The notes under the pieces: generated by a model | Told to the model about the DNA's origin: nothing | Database searches by the model: none | The model's input: only the letters and a program-made list of their open reading frames with translations | Origin: Acanthosepion lycidas | Lineage: Eukaryota > Mollusca > Cephalopoda > Sepiida > Sepiidae | DNA: 64,000 bases | Direction: 5' to 3' | Assembly: GCA_963932145.1 (NCBI GenBank) | Contig: OZ010571.1 | Span: 160,263,796 to 160,327,795 of the forward strand | Translations under genes and position numbers: made by a program | Part shown: one piece after another, positions 1 to 30,169 of the stretch | Layout: each line of letters begins with the position of its first letter | Numbering within the stretch: position 1 is the stretch's first letter

Positions 1-854
1 CAATAGAAATCTTCCTTTATGAATTTATATCAACAATTTATAGTTTTAGAAAAGATGAGGTTTTTAGCTTTTAAAAACTTCACTAGATCTATCATAACTT
101 TGTCTTAATGTATTGTAAATTACAATTAAGGTTTTTGTTATATTTTCGTAAAAAAGAATAAAAAAAGGAAACTAGCTGCGTTCTTTTTCCTTTTCATTCT
201 GAATTCTTTCCTTTGTTGATTACTGACTTCTGTGAATTAAGTTCTGTAAAGCCTTAAGAAAAGGTTATTCTATCCTTGCTTTATTCTCTTTACTACGTAA
301 CAATTCTATTCTAGCTTTCTTCTCTGTACTACGTAACGGTTTTGCAGACTGCAATTAAAATAATTTAATTAAGTTTCAGTTAAATTTACTTGCTTTTTAA
401 TACAAAAAATACTCACCCTACTAAATTTATTAGGTGTAAAATCCATTCTTTTGATTAAATGCGTTTATAAAATGGAACTGGCCCTCTCTTTTGTTGGTCT
501 AAGTGTAAGTTTGGTGATTAACAACAACCACCATTCTTCTAAGAAGCAAGTAAGGACTCAATACAGTGACGTCACATTTCTCTTCTTCCACAGAACTGGC
601 CCTCTCTTTTGTTGGTCTCAGCTTAGTTCCATTATAATATGAATAAATAAATTATTTACTGGCATTTTTTCTTTTAATCTAAATGTTTTTCTCTGCTTTT
701 CTACCATTTGTTTTTATGCAATTTACTTTAATTTCCAGTCTAATTTCATTCCTATACTGCAAATTCATCAGGTGTTTCTAATAATTCCTAACTTTTATTG
801 AAATACTTTTTGTTTCTTTTGTTTTTTTTTAATATATTCACTTTCTGCTTTCAG
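1..854. other. SLC30A5 intron with local duplications
   Basis: No coding exon is recognised here. A ~36-bp unit ending in TACTACGTAAC occurs twice side by side (267-302 and 303-338). A 26-bp unit beginning GAACTGGCCC is repeated exactly at 475-500 and 593-618. The palindrome TGACGTCA is at 568-575. The rest is AT-rich intron running into the acceptor at 854. Confidence 0.6.
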
Positions 855-18295
<17,441 letters not shown>

Positions 18296-18327
18296 GACAG
18301 TTATTTATTCAGAAATCTATATTCACT

Positions 18328-18333
18328 AATAAA
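18328..18333 (+). terminator. Poly(A) signal of SLC30A5
   Basis: AATAAA lies 33 bases after the stop codon, followed by a T/GT-rich stretch. It gives a very short 3' UTR; a longer one cannot be excluded. Confidence 0.5.
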
Positions 18334-18350
18334 CTTTTTCTGTAACTTGT

Positions 18351-19689
18351 GTCTCATTTCACTTCATTTCTAATATCAGCTGCCATATGCTAATTTTGGT
18401 TTAAGTTTTGAGTTTTAATTCAGATTATATATCAATCACTCATGCTTGACACTATTTTAAGCCATTTATATTGCTCAAATCCAACTATAAACTTTGAAAA
18501 AGAGATTTAATGTATAACAGGAATTTTTTTCTGGATGAATTTATTACCCTTTTGATCCTAATGAAATATAAATGTTCCAAGAAAATATCTGTTAATTATT
18601 GTTAGTTATTTGTTAATTTTTTGAAATAATCCCAGTTTCATTTTTGTCCGACTCCTGAAAAATTTAATTTATGCTTAAAATAGACTTTGAATCCCAAGTG
18701 TAGTGTTTATTGAAGATCTCATAAACTCATTAATATAAAAAAAAAACATAATTATGCAAAAGACTGATTAAAAGCCTTAAACATACATAGCATCAATTTA
18801 AAAGTTCTTAAGAGTAAGATGAAAGTAATTTTACATATTTTTGACAGTTAATGTCATTAATCTGAGATTTTATTCCAGATAAAATTATTTTCAAAATGAA
18901 TATAAATTCAATTGGTTTTCATTGAACTTAAGTTTTGAGTATTCAATTTTCAAGAACAAAAAGATGTGGAAATTAAAGTTGCCAAAAGTTTTGCAGAGAT
19001 TTGAACTGAATACAGAAAAAAAAGTGATAACGAAAATTCTTCAAGAACTTCCTTGCATTATTTTTTGTGATTTTACAAATTTTGATCATAAAAAAAAAAA
19101 GTAGGATTTCATAAAGTCTTTTAATCCAAAGCAAGACAAAGAAAATAAATTTCAAATTTGTCAATAGTCTCTACTAAAAATTACCATAAAAATGATATTT
19201 TACACTTTTAAAATATAATTAAGCCTGTAAAATTTCCCCCGCCAAAAAATTTACTGGTGAAAGATTAAAGTTATTGTAAGATCTTCAACTTTTTTGGTCT
19301 ATAATTACTTTCTTTCATGTGACAAGAAATATTGAGCTTCAGAGGCTGGAACAGTGGTACAGAAAATTACAAAACAGAAAATTAAAGGGAAAAAACAATT
19401 TTATTACTGGATTCTGTCTGGCAACACATTACACAAATTACAATTTCCTTAGTTACAAAACTTTGCCACATTTACTACATTGTTTAACAACTTTTATATT
19501 ATTTCTTTAGAGATTTCAGCAACTTTTGATGTAAAAAGATTTCATTAACAGGAAACAAGAATTTAAGACAAAAGTTCTATTATACATGTATAGTATTGTT
19601 TCTTAGTATCAAAATTCTACAGACATAAATGATTCTTATTTTGATTGTTCATGTTGATTATAAATACATTTTGAGTTTTGAAAGCCTGC
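18351..19689. other. Intergenic AT-rich DNA
   Basis: No homology or repeat structure is recognised. Confidence 0.45.
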
Positions 19690-20315
19690 AATCTCGGGAG
19701 AAGAAATGAAAAACCAAATCGACTATATAACTATCAATGAGATATTCAGGAATGCAATTTTACAATGCAATATATACCCAAGTGCTGACTGTGGTATAGA
19801 CCACTGTCCAGTGATAGGTAAACTGAATGAAACTAAAAAAATTGAAGAGCAAAAGATGTCTTCCGACAGATCAGCAATGTATTAAGAAACAGCAAAAAAG
19901 GAAAGAGTACTGAACTGTTATGTAATATCAGTCCTCCTATATGGCAATCTCCTCATACATGAAGTAACAAATGTATTTCTACAGAAGGATGCTGAGAATA
20001 TCAGGGACCAAACATGTGAGTAATGACAAAGCACATTTACACTTAACATCAGGAAGAGATAGTTGAAGTTTCTCGAACACATGGTGAGGAAAGAAGGCTA
20101 GGAAATTTGATACTCACAGTGCAGATTGAAGGCAAGAGGGACAAAGGAAAACAATGCATTAGCTAACTAGAAAGTTTGAGTAAATGGATGGTGGAGCAAG
20201 ATTTAGGAGAGATAAGAGATTTATTAAGAACTACAAAGGACAGGAAATTGCGGAGAGCCATGATCGTCATTGTCCTGAAGGGACATAGCACATACATGAA
20301 GTTTGCTTAAAAAAA
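19690..20315 (+). mobile_element. Decayed non-LTR retrotransposon (LINE) fragment
   Basis: Conceptual translation across frames gives an endonuclease-like piece (YPSADCGIDHCPVIGKLNET) and, after an internal deletion, a C-terminal piece (RQLKFLEHMVRKEG; GNLILTVQIEGKRDKGKQC; RTTKDRKLRRAMIVIVLKGH) characteristic of LINE ORF ends. Stops are frequent, so it is a dead 5'- and internally deleted copy. Confidence 0.6.
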
Positions 20316-22660
20316 AAATATATAAGGATAAAAATTAATCACAAGAAAAAATAGATGCAAATCCAGATTGAATCAGTGATTTCAAATTTAAATTTGATGA
20401 AATCAAATGTTTATCATTTAAATCAAACAGAAAGATTTCTACAATCCATACAAGACAATTTGTATACATGAAGTAACAGAGAGAAAGGATGCTCTGTTAA
20501 CCATGATTACTGGCAAATTGACAGTAAACAAAAAGATGGTATAAATACAAGAGAAAATTTTTTGCCTAAAGGCTACACAAAGAGGATTTTAGATATTAAT
20601 CTTCATAAAATAAGCTTTCCAGTGATACCAAACATAATAATGGAATTTATTCTCGGTTCATACATTTAACACTCACATATATTTAGTAGAGTAATGCCTT
20701 GAGATATGAGTTTAAATCATTCCACAACTGAGCTCGTAATTCAAATCAATTTTCTCCATTCAATTTAATAATAGAAATATTTCTGATCAGTTCCAGCTCC
20801 CTAGAAATCACCATTATTTTCCTAAAACTCACCCCTATTTTTGTATTTGTGGGTTCTTACAAGCAAAAATGTGTGAATAGACAAGAAATGTAGTTTACAA
20901 ACAATAAAATAAGAGAAAAAAACAAATTGTAAAGAAATAAAAAACTGTAAAGTGTAAACCATGAAGTTCAGACAAGAGTGGTACAACAATATCTAGCTTA
21001 GCAATGGCTAGCCTAGTCTACAATACCAACGGTTAACTTTATCATTTACTTTTTATATTTGTTAAAACATTTATATTTTATCCATTAATGTAACTAAGTT
21101 TTTACTTTTTAAATTTTATAATTTTTTTATTTATTGTCAATGTAGAATGCTCATTATACTGTCTTGCCAAATCCATTACTCTTACATCTTCCTCATGTTT
21201 TTTTAATAATTTCCTGCTTTGCCTCAAGCAAAATCATAGGTTTTGGCTTTTTATCACTGCTTCTTAGTCTTTACATTTACTTTCTTCACCCCATGGTGTC
21301 AATAAAAGAATATTTCAAAATAATGGCAAAATGACACAACACAACAGAGATCCTTCCAGGGCAGGATGAACACGTGCTTGTCAAATGGAAATACTCTCAA
21401 AGCTTTGATGCTCACTGCACCAACTAGCGGATACTTAACCAAAACTAGCTTGTATCTCAAAACAAATGATCGGACGAACTCTGGCACATATCTAAAAAAA
21501 TCAAAAAAAAATCATATGTCAATATGCTCATATCTCCAGACATTACTGTATATGGACCCATTAGAAAATTTTTATCACAAAATGAAATATTATGAAGTAA
21601 GGTAGTTTGTATATGGAATAAAAAAAAAAAAAAGAAATTGAATCAATATGGTTCATAATAACATGTTTGAGAGAAAAAATAATTAATCAGTGTAACTTTA
21701 AAAAATGATTGAGAAAATCTGGTTTATATGAATAAGTATAGTGTGGTTAGTATAAGTATCAATTTTAAGATTAACATGTGAGTTACTCCACATGGCATCA
21801 CCAAAAACGTTAGGTGCCACTGTTTAAGTCTATAAAAACATTTTCTTCTACTTGCTCCAAGATAGTAACACATACATAAGGTGTCCCTGCTAGGGCATGT
21901 TCATTTCCTTGGTTCACTGACAACTGATATCTCATACTCATTCACTCACTCATGTAATATAGTTAAGCTTTTAATATCTTTTTGTTTAGTTTTAATTGTG
22001 TACAAATTAATGAAATTTCTTTTGTTTAATACATCCATTGTTTGTTTTAAAATTCACGATTTGTGTACATATTTTTACCCAGACTCACATGAGTCCACTA
22101 TATATTGTTTGCAGATCAAATGTACCAGGAGACATTATGTTTACTGGAAAAACATCCACACCTCATAACAAAAGTAGTGATTCCTGTAACAAATACAAGC
22201 ACTTTTCTGTTTTGTTTACCTTTTCATCTATATCTGCTTTTTGAACATGTATTTATAATCATTGCTAATACTTTATATAGTGGTTACTTTCACTCTAATT
22301 TTTAGTTGCTTCTTTTTTATTGCAACTCTACTCAGTTCATAAATCTATGATACAACACAGTTCAGAAATAGCAATTAAGTTTTTGGTGATATTTATACTC
22401 TCATCTCTTATTTTAGAAGTCTGGTGAATGTTATAGGATATAAATTTTTTACCTCCAATAGGTGAAACACAAATAAGAAACACCCACACATAAATATGAT
22501 CAGAATCACTAAAGCAAAAACTTTTATATAAATCAGTAAAAAAAAAAAAAAAAAAACAGGATCCAAAATTAAATAAATGATTTCTGGAATTTGATTGGAC
22601 AGTACAGTCACATGCTATGTTTCCGACTATGTCCATACATTTGAACTCCAAATGAACTGG
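20316..22660. other. Intergenic AT-rich DNA
   Basis: Mostly unique. Contains a poly(A) run near 21620 and one near 22537. No gene or recognisable element. Confidence 0.4.
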
Positions 22661-22960
22661 TTGTTGGGTGCAATCCCATATAAAATGAAAAGCTTTTGTT
22701 TGAAGCCAATCATGTGATCAGGATAACTATATAAACACCAATTTCAGGGGCAATAAAAACACACAGCAAAAACCCAGTCAGCAGCTAGATGTGGATCACC
22801 TGTCAATGACAAGTGGTTGAATCTGTAAACACCTGACCAGAATTCTCTTATTACCATGACAACACATCAGTCAGCAACGACTACACACCATTCAAAGGAA
22901 TATTCATACATCTCAAAGAAATATTCATAGCCATGGAAAAAAGTAAGTCTGATCATCTAT
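22661..22960 (+). promoter_or_regulatory. Promoter-like segment, possible LTR remnant
   Basis: GCCAATCATGTGATCA (CCAAT box) sits just upstream of TATATAAACACC near 22727, followed by AACCCAGTCAGCAGCTAG. This resembles the layout of the LTR at 51882-52464, but alignment is weak and no ends or duplication are visible. Confidence 0.25.
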
Positions 22961-23101
22961 CTGTATGTCCATTTCCGTTTAGAACTACCATAATCTGATT
23001 TCACATATTAGCACACACAACGTTTCTACTAATGTGCTTCACCCACAACACACACAGAAACAGCCATGCATACACTCTATTAAAATGTACTTTAGACACA
23101 T

Positions 23102-23102
<1 letters not shown>

Positions 23103-23132
<30 letters not shown>
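23103..23132. repeat. (CA)n microsatellite
   Basis: About 15 CA units. Further dinucleotide tracts: (TA)n 24025-24058; (CA)n near 38540-38556 and 38663-38679. Confidence 0.9.
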
Positions 23133-23137
<5 letters not shown>

Positions 23138-24021
23138 TTAAGTTATGAAGAACTTGGTAATCCGTATGGGTAATCCCAAGGAGGATGAAATCCTGAGAGG
23201 TCAATGTAAATCCAGAGCTAATATTTATCATCTGGAGGTATTTTCATTTTAAATTGATAATTTAACTTAAATTTAAATATACCACTCTTTAACTATCAAT
23301 ATTGATAGTAAAATATTAATTTTTTTTTTTTTTTTTTTTTTTCTTAATAAACACTTCAAAAGTCACCTAACGTTAAACTTTAACTATGAAATTAAACAAA
23401 AATCTAAATAAATTTCAAATATTAAAATATATGTAATTATTTATATGTGTATGTAATTTATGTATGAATATGGATAGGTACCTGTGTATATTGCTACATC
23501 TGTGTCTGTGTGTATTTGCACGTGTAAATAAACGTATGTATATATGGGATTTGCATGAATATGTTTGTGATATATATAAGAAAGCATAATCTTTAATATT
23601 ACCCTCAAATATTATTCCATAATTAAACCTAAACTTTAAGTAAGTAAGATTACCCATATAAAAATAATGACAAATTGCATTCATAAATTAGATTAAAAGT
23701 AAAACTAATAAAGATGTTACCATAACTATTTTTACAATATTAAAAAAGTACGATTGGTCGGGTAAACAAACTATTATAATTTAAAATAATAAGAGAGAGA
23801 TATGAAATTAGTCCCTCCCTATACTCTACCATGTCTCTTTAACTATCCCTCTTACACTCTCTGTTAAATTACAAAAACTTACACTCCCCATCAATTTTAA
23901 TTTCATTTTTCGTTTCATCTCATTTTTGGAAGTGCTATCTGATGATCCGGCATCCTTTAAAAGGACTCTGGTGAAATAAATTATTATAATGGTACCTTAA
24001 AGTGGTCTGTTTTTCTTTTAA

Positions 24022-24024
<3 letters not shown>

Positions 24025-24058
<34 letters not shown>
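24025..24058. repeat. (TA)n microsatellite
   Basis: About 17 TA units inside AT-rich DNA. Confidence 0.9.
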
Positions 24059-24063
<5 letters not shown>

Positions 24064-24121
24064 TTTATATTGACCAAGGCATATGACTTTGGAAACTAAA
24101 TAAATCATTTCTTCATGTCAT

Positions 24122-24170
24122 AAACATGACAATAAAGATGAGGACAATAGCCTGAACAATGTAAATTATT
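24122..24170 (+). repeat. Fragment of Penelope-type terminal repeat
   Basis: CAATAAAGATGAGGACAATA and GAACAATGTAAATTA match the outer part of the Penelope element's repeat (53340-53385), which reads GATGAGGACAATAGTCTGAA. Confidence 0.55.
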
Positions 24171-25289
24171 AATCTTCATTAACACATAAAAATGAACCTT
24201 GCTTGTTCTGAATTACTGTATTGATCAAGGAAAATTTTCTCTCGATTGCCTCCCTTCCAGCAAGGGAAGTAATTACAAATTGTCTTTCTTCAATAAAGCA
24301 GCTATTGTAACAGTAAGAATAACATTGATCATCAACAGTAGCTGCAATTCCATGACATAGTGTGGTTGATGAGCACCTGACCAGTTCCCTCCATATGTAT
24401 CTGTTGTATTACAATGTCTGAGTCTTTATGATCTTCCAGTCCAGTCAATGAAATTGTCAGGCCCTTATTTCCTCTGTCTGCCTCTCCTTCTTTTGCCTAA
24501 GGTGGTACCTTTTATTAGGGCAGTGGGAAGATTGTTGGCTCATATGACATGTCTATACCATTTCAACATTCTCGCCTTCTATGACAGTTATGAAGTTGAG
24601 ATAAATAGCAATAGGGAGGTTCACATCCAAAAAAAAGTTCATGGTTGTAATTCCAAGGGTCATAAATCAGTTTTGCAAGTCCGTCAAAAAATGTGAGTAT
24701 AAATCGAAAGGGAAAAAAATTTACATCACAACACAAAGATGATCTACAAGTAGCATTGTTTTATTTGGGATAAGAAAGGTTGTGATTGGTTGAGACTGGT
24801 AGGATGTTGGGGGAAAGATTCCATGAGTCACCATTTGTTGAATAAAGAATGAGAGAAATGATTGCTGTGTGTTCAAATAAAATGACCATATTTATTTAAT
24901 GTAAAATACACAAATTCTTAACTGTAACTACTATCACAAAATAAAAGTTTGTATTTAGAAAGTTCTCTCTGACTGAAAAGGAAATGAACATAGTCTTTCA
25001 GTGAGGAAGAGAGAAAGTGGATTTGGAAGACAAGATCAAATGGAGTCCACTGTTGCTTTGGTGACAAAGACAGGACAACGAATTTAACTCAGCCTTTTTG
25101 CTGAGTTGAATGAATGTCTGGTTTATATGAGTTGGTTTATCTTGGCTCCAGATGCCTATGTTTATTTATTGCATGGAGCTAGTGGTTTTGTAACAAATTC
25201 ATTTCATATAAATATGTTTTTACAATTGTTTAAATCCTTTGGAATATAAATTTGAGTGGTAATTTACCAAGCTGGTGCAAATTGTAGGT
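24171..25289. other. Region preceding gypsy C, probable LTR remains
   Basis: No coding sequence. It should hold the 3' LTR of the minus-strand element C, but I cannot match it to a second copy. A complementary pair CTTCCAGCAAGGGAAG is near 24256. Confidence 0.35.
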
Positions 25290-25304
25290 GAGACATTTTT
25301 GCTT

Positions 25305-25613
25305 TTAGTCATATGAAAGTTGTTGAGGGTCGAATATTTTTATTATCCTTGAAGAATTGACCTGGCAGAATTGCTGAAAAGTATTTCTGCTGGTATGCAT
25401 TGTACATCTTCCTTTAATGTGTTTCTGATGGACAATATAGTTAGTGCCAGCTAAAAATGCTTTCAATTGCTGATGGAATCTCTTGATCATCCCATTTGAA
25501 CATTGGTGGTATGCAGTCATTTTAATGACATACACCAAGTATTTTTGTGAATTCCTTGAGTTGTGATTGAAATTGAGTTCCACGGTCTGTTGTGACAATG
25601 GTTGGTATGCCAA
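25305..25613 (-). pseudogene. Element C integrase fragment
   Basis: TAYHQCSNGMIKRFHQQLKA is the conserved integrase stretch with the catalytic Glu region; here Glu is replaced (MIKRFH for MVERFH). The preceding DRGTQF is one frame away. Confidence 0.75.
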
Positions 25614-26608
25614 ATTATGCTATCCAATGATCCAGTAATGTCCTTGTACTGATTTTTGGTTTTATCTTTAATTAGATGTGCTACTGGCCAATGAAAATAC
25701 CAGTCAACAACAGTGAGAATATATTGATAACCTTGTGATGGTGGGAGTGATCCTACTAAGTGGATGTTGGTGAAATGAGTGTCTGGCTTACTGATTGCTC
25801 GATAAAAGATTTAGTATTCCTACAGATTTTATGGTGTTGACAAGACAAACAATTTTTAGTCAAATTATGAAAGTTTGTCATAATATTTGGCCATACAAAG
25901 TGTTGTGTGATGAGTTTTACTGATGCTCTACTGCTAGGATGAGATAGCCCATGAAAGTATAGGAATATGGTTTTTTGTAAATTTGGAGGAATGTATGTTC
26001 ATGGATTTTTTAACTTTGTTTCACACCATATCATTCTATTGCTGGTAATTGAGACAGTCGAAGTGATGTCCCTTGTGTCGTTAAATTCATGGTAATATCT
26101 TTTTCCTGTTCACATTCTATAGATTCAAAATTAATGTCAACAAAGCTAATATTGTGCATTATAGTTCTAGATAGTGTGTCTGCTACAATGGTGTCTGTAC
26201 TTTGTATGTGTTTGATATTTGAGGTAAACTGTGATATGTAGTCTAGTTGTCTTCATTTCTAGAATATTTTTTTGTTGCTGAATGTAATAAGTATGTTAAT
26301 GGCTTGTGATCTGTGTCAACTGTGAAATCTCTACCTTCTAATATATCTTAATTCTTGATAGCAAGGTAGATAGCTAAAAGTTCCTGAGAAAAGGTATTGT
26401 AGTTTCTCTGGTCAGGAGATCATTTTGCCGAATAGAAAGAAATAGGTTGAGAAATACCATTACTAACCTGTTGCAGCACCATTCTGACTGCAACTAATGT
26501 TGCATCCATAGTAAGCTTAACAGTGTCATCAGTCCATAAAAAATTGTAGTTTGGTGAAATTGATTATAGCATGTTTGGCACTCTCTATAGCTTGAAGTTG
26601 TTCTGCAT

Positions 26609-26893
26609 TTAGAGAGATGTTCTTGTTTTTTCCTTTAAGAAATGTTGTAAGTGGAGTGAGAATGTGTAAACATTGAGATATATGGTTCCTATAAAAATTA
26701 AGACTGAAAAAATTTCCTTAATTGTTTGACTGAAATTGGTGTTGGTAGGTTGGTGATGGCATCTATTTTTTTCTTGAATAGGAGTAACACCCTCTTTTAA
26801 ACATGTCTGTCCAAAAAAATTGAGTTTGTTAACTCTGATGAGGCACTTTGTGATGCCGATCCTTAGTGCATACTGCATAAGTCTATTAAGCAC
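26609..26893 (-). pseudogene. Element C RT thumb fragment
   Basis: ALRIGITKCLIRVNKLNFFG and KEGVTPIQEKN match the RT region that follows YxDD in gypsy elements. The palm lies immediately to the right. Confidence 0.72.
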
Positions 26894-27209
26894 TTGTCAT
26901 AGATGTTAGTTATGTTCTTCTTTGTCTTTGCTAGCTATTAATAAGTCTTCTACATAGGCAAAAACGAAGTGTAGTTCTCTTACAACTTCTGTGAATCTCT
27001 GGAATGTTTGAGCAGTATTGTAACCTCCTTGTCAACAGCAACCAATAATGTAACCCTTCAAGTTCCTTCAGACCACCATGGTTACCACCTAGCTGATTCC
27101 TCACTCATTAATGTGTAGCTGGTTTGTTGCTGATTTCATTATGATGGACACAGTTTCACTTGACTTAGCTGGTGTTTGTATGTTAATGACCATTCCTCTG
27201 CCACATTGT

Positions 27210-27612
27210 GTTTTTTGATCTCAGAGCGTGAGAAGGTCACTGATGAAGCAAACTAAAGTGGAGACGGGTCAATGGTTGAGAGATACACAAAAAAGAATTC
27301 TTTGGAATAAAGAATTAACTCTGGTTAAAAATGTAACTACAACCTGATTTATATATTGAGATATATTATTGATTATATATTGATTTGTTATATATGTGGA
27401 GGTTTTAACCCTTCCCACTTATTGTTATAATCAAATGACACTGGTATACCCTTTGGAGTCTAGAGCATGTGTTTGTAGTAACTTAAATTTCAAAGTTTTG
27501 ATCTTTGGGGCCAGCACAAGGTCTTGGTCATTATGCCTCGGCGAATGATGTAAATTTTATTAGCAGTAGTGTAGTGACTCACTAAGTTGTCCAAACCTCC
27601 AGCTTATATGGA
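27210..27612 (+). repeat. Dispersed repeat X, copy 1
   Basis: About 400 bp similar to the reverse complement of 48850-49205 throughout. Shared blocks include TCAAATGACACTGG, GTTGTCCAAACCTCCAGC and CTTATATGGA. It has no coding capacity, and its class is unknown. Confidence 0.75.
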
Positions 27613-28436
27613 GTCATGCGTCCAGCAAGAATGGGGTAGATCAGGGTCTGGGTTTGGTTGTTGTCAACCTTTTTCTAAAATTCTATATTCTCAAAATATG
27701 TTTACTCAAGTGGTTTTCCAAATTTGGTTGTTTTCCAGCCCCCTATTGAGAGTGGTCAGAGGAATGAAGCTTCTCCCTTAACCCCAACTCCCTTCATATC
27801 TCACCATCACTTCATATACGTGGTGCTAATCTTTCTCTTCCTTCTTCCATTTTCTCAGCAGCTAACCTCAGCCTGCTTTTACATCTGGTGGCACGAATGC
27901 AACTTCCAGATGGCAAAGCAAAAACAAAAGGGATTTTCAGTCATTATTCTTTCTTCATAAGCTTGTCCTGTGCAGTGATTTCTCAATTGACCAGACCACT
28001 CAAGAATTGGAAAAGAAAATTATTTCCACTCTAAAAAGTTTATCTTTTCTCTGTCTATGCATATTTACATTCAACAGACCACACAGCCTTTTTGTCCATG
28101 GTCACTACAAAATAATAATTAATTTTTGCTTATCACTTGTGTCAAAAGAAACCTGAATTAATGTTTGGATATAAATTTTTTCTCAGATATGTCATAGAAA
28201 TTATAATGACAAATACATCAAGTCAGTCTCTATCTAGTATAAAAGGAAAGAGTACAAACCCTCTCTCTTCTTTCACTCTGCAACCCCAGTTTTCTGGTAG
28301 GGAAAAGACATGTGTAATTTTCCCTTCCAAGAGACTACTTAGTCCCAAACAAATCAAAAGTTACATATGATATAATACTATCCTTACACTGTCTACTGTT
28401 TAAAAAAAAACAAACTTTGTGACCACATTAATATTT
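27613..28436. other. Intergenic DNA
   Basis: Slightly less AT-rich than its surroundings. No recognisable gene or element. Confidence 0.4.
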
Positions 28437-28517
28437 GTGTTGGAGAGAGATGTATATTTATATGATAGGTTGTTGTAACCTATCATATAAAAATATACAT
28501 CCCTCCCCAACGCAAGA
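28437..28517. repeat. Long imperfect hairpin
   Basis: Arms TATATTTATATGATAGGTT and AACCTATCATATAAAAATATA flank a 5-base loop near 28472-28477. Complementarity continues outward through GAGAGATG/CATCCCTCCCC and TTGTGTTGG/CCAACGCAAG. Total about 80 bp; a foldback MITE or miRNA-like precursor are options. Confidence 0.7.
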
Positions 28518-29772
28518 AAATATCCCTTTTCAACCAATGAGACAACATCACTACAAAGTGATGATGACTAACAAACTGGTAACTTAATGATATTATACCA
28601 ATATATAGCTCACACCTCCATCTGTCTCTTTTGCTGACAACCATGCATTCTGTATTAGAATTAATAATTCTTTCAACATAGTATTGTACATGTATCTTAA
28701 GACTGTCTACTGATGATAAATTCTGGTAGGTCTTTCAGATTCTCACTTTATAGATTAAATAAATCCACTGATAATAAAAAATCAAAACTTAAAATTTACA
28801 ACTGAATATTACTGGATCACTATATCTGCAGTTTTGAATGTACTTTTTGTTTGGGTAAAAAAAAGATTTTTTGATAGATGTTAGGTTTTCTTTGCAGGTG
28901 TATGTGGTAGAAAACAGGTGTTCATCTTTATTTTTAATCATTTTATTTTTTGTTAGATTTGGCATTGTCAGTTGAACTTAAGGTGTTGTGTGACAAACAA
29001 AAAATACAAGTGTTGAATTGCTTCAGAAAATAGACAAACAAGAGAATGGAATAAAATGAGAAAAATTTTTAATTTCTTGAACTTTTTGTGTAGAGAATTA
29101 TCTGGGATCATCCCTGAAAGAAAGGGTAAATTCAATAAATGTTCTCATGTCAGTCTCTGTAAAAAAAAAAAAAATTTTAAAAATGGTTAAACTTACTCTG
29201 TTGGTGAGTTAAAGAGTGAAGTGTTTTGTCTAAGGCATGTACATCAGTTCTGAAGTGCCAAGTTTAATATCCTACTGCAAGCCCAGCATGATGTGAAAAA
29301 GAGGTAGCCTCTTGAGATGTGTGCGTGCTCAGTTTTTTTTTGTTTTTTTACACATGTCTTAAAACTGAAAAGAGGTCACTACTGACAATAGAGTTTTCAA
29401 TGCATACATGTCTGACAAAAAGGTGTAATGTCTGATACAATCACAACTCTATCTAAAATTTTTCAGACATGTAATCTCCATAAATTTGGTTACTTTGATT
29501 CAAGTTTATTTTATCATAATCAACAATTTTTCTGTTTTTTCTTTTTTTTAATTTTTATCCTAAACTTTTTTTTATTCTAAACAGTGTTATCCTAAACATT
29601 TCAGACGAGGTCTATATTATTCAAATTTGAGCTTAATAAAGAATATACCAATTTACTTCCATTTTCCGAACAAAATTATCTCCCTTCGATAATAAGCCAG
29701 CAACTGAAAAAGTTGTATGCAAAATAAATCCCAATTTTTTTCATTTTTTGTTTTTTTAATAAAAATTGTAGC
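28518..29772. other. Intergenic AT-rich DNA
   Basis: No gene, element or structured repeat is recognised. Confidence 0.4.
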
Positions 29773-29860
29773 TTTTTTATATATAAAACTTATATCTTTT
29801 ATTTATATAGTATATACTATATAAATAAAAGATATATAAGTTTTATATATAAAAAAAATG
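29773..29860. repeat. AT-rich palindrome (~85 bp)
   Basis: TTTTATATATAAAACTTATA..TTTATATAGTATA meets its reverse complement with no spacer. The only flaw is a 2-base AT insertion in the right arm. It could extrude as a cruciform. Confidence 0.88.
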
Positions 29861-30169
29861 CTATCATGAATTTACTTCTATACCATTTTGTTTTGTTTTA
29901 ATACCAATAAAAAGTGTTTTTATCTAATAAACTAATGGTCAAATTAGATTTATATCTTGCTTTAACTGCATTTATTAAACAAAAACTAGCTTAAAAGCTG
30001 CCCTATCAAGCAGCATTTAAGCTAGCTCCTGCAGAGGGCTCTTGATTAGGCCTTCATGCATTGAATCAATATTAAGTTTTATTAAACTTGAACAATATTT
30101 TTCAAACAACAGTTTTCATTAAAACAATGATATAATTTATCTATTTGGAAGTTATTGCAAAGCTGCATG

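Larger units (their letters stand above)
25290..27040 (-). mobile_element. Ty3/gypsy element C, pol remnant
   Basis: Minus-strand order from the right: RT palm AQTFQRFTEVVRELHFVFAY followed by VEDLLIAS (about 26933-27025; YVED replaces YxDD), RT thumb (RVNKLNFFGQTCLKEGVTPI, 26609-26893), RNase H (MVLQQVSNGISQPISFYSAK; TFSQELLAIYLAIKN; DFTVDTDHKPLTYLL, 26270-26490), then integrase (WPVAHLIKD; TTDRGTQFQSQLKEF; MTAYHQCSNGMIKRFHQQLK, 25305-25720). There are many stops. LTRs were not found, so the ends are approximate. Confidence 0.8.

Noticed and set aside
24448..24696. Plus-strand 82-codon open stretch resembling a LINE EN or RT piece
   Set aside because: Similarity too vague to name; listed only as part of the unassigned region.
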